Shown: positions 63,052 through 64,000 of the stretch, piece by piece | How the letters are laid out: every line of letters starts with the position of its first letter | How positions within the stretch are numbered: position 1 is the stretch's first letter | NCBI GenBank assembly: GCA_040752895.1 | Contig: JBFMHN010000004.1 | Location: 124,001-188,000 of the forward strand | DNA: 64,000 bases | Reading direction: 5' to 3' | Origin: Pseudomonadota bacterium | Lineage (GTDB): Bacteria > Pseudomonadota > Alphaproteobacteria > GCA-2746255 | Made by a program: the position numbers and the translations under genes | The notes under the pieces: model-generated | What the model saw: only the letters and a program-made list of their open reading frames with translations | What the model was told of the DNA's origin: nothing | The model's database searches: none

Positions 63052-64000
63052 ATGGGACCGATGGATTTTCGCGATTTCCGCAAGGCCGGGCATTGGCCAA
63101 CGCTGCTGGCGGCGTTCCTGTATTTCGATTTCAGCTTCATGGTCTGGGTCACGCTTGGACCGCTGATCATCTACATCTCGCGCGATCTCAATATCGCGAT
63201 GGAGGAAAAATTCACTCTGGTGGCGATTCCGATATTGGCTGGCGCGTTGTGGCGATTGCCGGTCGGTATGCTGGCGGATCATTTCGGCGGAAAGCGCACC
63301 GCTACCGTCGCGCAATCGCTGGTCATCGCCGCCATGGCGTACGCATGGATTTTTGGCTTGAACAGCAAGCTCGACGTTCAGCTTCTTGGCGTCGTGTTGG
63401 GGATCGCCGGCGCTTCTTTCGCGGTCGCCTTGCCGCAAGCGAGCCGCTGGTATCCGCCGCATTATCAGGGCATTGTCATGGGTATTGCCGGGGCTGGTAA
63501 TTCGGGGGTAGTGCTGAATACTTTGATCGTGCCCTCGCTTGCCGAAACGTATGGCTGGCAAAACGTGTTCGGCTTTTTGCTGATCCCTCTGCTGGTGGTA
63601 TTTGCGGTTTATCTGTTGCTGGCCAAAGATGCGCCAAACGCCCGCCGGCCGGTGAATTGGCAAAGCTACCGCGCGCTGCTTGGCGATCGAGATAGCTGGT
63701 GGTTTATGTTCTTTTACTTCATCACCTTCGGCGGTTTTGTCGGGCTTGCCAGCGCCTTGCCGGTTTACTTCACGGTGCAATATCACGTCTCGGGCGTGGC
63801 GGCAGGGCTTATGGTCGCCATCATCGTCTTGTGCGGCTCCTGCTTTCGCCCCGTCGGCGGCTTTGTCGCCGATCGCTTTGGCGGCATCCGCAGTTTGCTT
63901 ATTTTATTCACCGTGGTCGCGGCGGCTTATTGCATCATCGCGAATATGCCGGGTGGCCCCGCCCCCGACACGGCGGCCGGCGCGTCTTGGGCCATTACCG
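63052..64000 (+). CDS. MFS nitrate/nitrite transporter, 3' end beyond window
   Basis: An NNP-family nitrate porter, open to the window end (316 codons). Hydrophobic helices start at about residue 15 (FLYFDFSFMVWVTLGPL); the loop motif GMLADHFGGKRTA and the nitrate signature GIAGAGNSGVVLNTL are visible. AAGGAG is 8 bases before ATG 63052. It is a single transporter, unlike the fused NarK, and is divergent from nirB, so it likely imports nitrate for assimilation (nrtP/NasA-transporter type). Confidence 0.92.
   Translation, partial: MGPMDFRDFRKAGHWPTLLAAFLYFDFSFMVWVTLGPLIIYISRDLNIAMEEKFTLVAIPILAGALWRLPVGMLADHFGGKRTATVAQSLVIAAMAYAWIFGLNSKLDVQLLGVVLGIAGASFAVALPQASRWYPPHYQGIVMGIAGAGNSGVVLNTLIVPSLAETYGWQNVFGFLLIPLLVVFAVYLLLAKDAPNARRPVNWQSYRALLGDRDSWWFMFFYFITFGGFVGLASALPVYFTVQYHVSGVAAGLMVAIIVLCGSCFRPVGGFVADRFGGIRSLLILFTVVAAAYCIIANMPGGPAPDTAAGASWAIT

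Overview
The window reads as chromosomal DNA of a GC-rich alphaproteobacterium, most likely Rhodospirillales-like. The evidence is a phasin with a PhaR-type operator pair, an EnvZ/OmpR-MarR-ilvE neighbourhood, an ELM1-family protein, rpoD followed by a CAU-anticodon tRNA, and a fused 24-helix NarK. Genus cannot be fixed from the sequence alone.

Region 1 (1-32.3 kb) is an ordinary core backbone. It runs: proC end, phasin, a two-component pair, a MarR regulator, ilvE, a molybdopterin block (moaE-moaD-moeA-mobB on the minus strand), pgsA, uvrC, folB with an SDR, a CaCA antiporter, a Kef-type antiporter, uvrB, enoyl-CoA hydratase, aspartate aminotransferase, msrP, trxB, an ELM1-family gene, an Lrp regulator, greA, carAB, yqeY, dnaG, rpoD and a tRNA with CAU anticodon. 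The oddities here are in molybdopterin synthase: MoaD ends in Gly-Gly-Arg-Ser instead of Gly-Gly, and MoaE carries a diverged 25-residue tandem duplication. The phasin also has an in-frame duplicated segment.

Region 2 (32.35-40.7 kb) begins immediately after the tRNA and looks acquired. Transposase C-terminal remnants (IS6-like, DDE) lie at both ends. Between them are a secreted Met/Cys-rich small protein, a YtkA-like lipoprotein, and an outer-membrane channel, membrane-fusion protein and HME-RND pump of Cus type with four-base ATGA overlaps. Beside the right-hand remnant is a broken nnrS gene with an in-frame TAG and a missing 3' part.

Region 3 (40.7-54.2 kb) is a respiratory nitrate reduction block. 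A Crp/Fnr regulator without Fe-S cysteines (NarR-like) is divergent from narK(1-2 fusion)-narG-narH-narJ-narI, followed on the same strand by a cytoplasmic parvulin, a hemerythrin-domain protein and glpD. GlpD could feed electrons from glycerol-3-phosphate through quinol to NarGHI.

Region 4 (54.2-57.2 kb) is a small stress-like cluster: two paralogous proteins with glycine/alanine-rich central segments, a twin-CBS protein, dodecin and an unrecognised 92-residue protein.

Region 5 (57.2-64 kb) is assimilatory nitrate reduction. nirB-nirD-nasA on the minus strand diverge from an MFS nitrate transporter that runs off the window. Both transcription units have a near-perfect sigma-54 -24/-12 element facing outward from the same intergenic region, with one NtrC-like site between them. 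NirD keeps the CxH...CxxH Rieske ligands, as in the Paracoccus NasB-NasG-NasC system, so NirB could power both reductases. The window therefore joins cofactor synthesis (moa, moe, mob) with several molybdenum enzymes (NarG, NasA, MsrP). I saw no CRISPR array, prophage, rRNA or intact insertion sequence.
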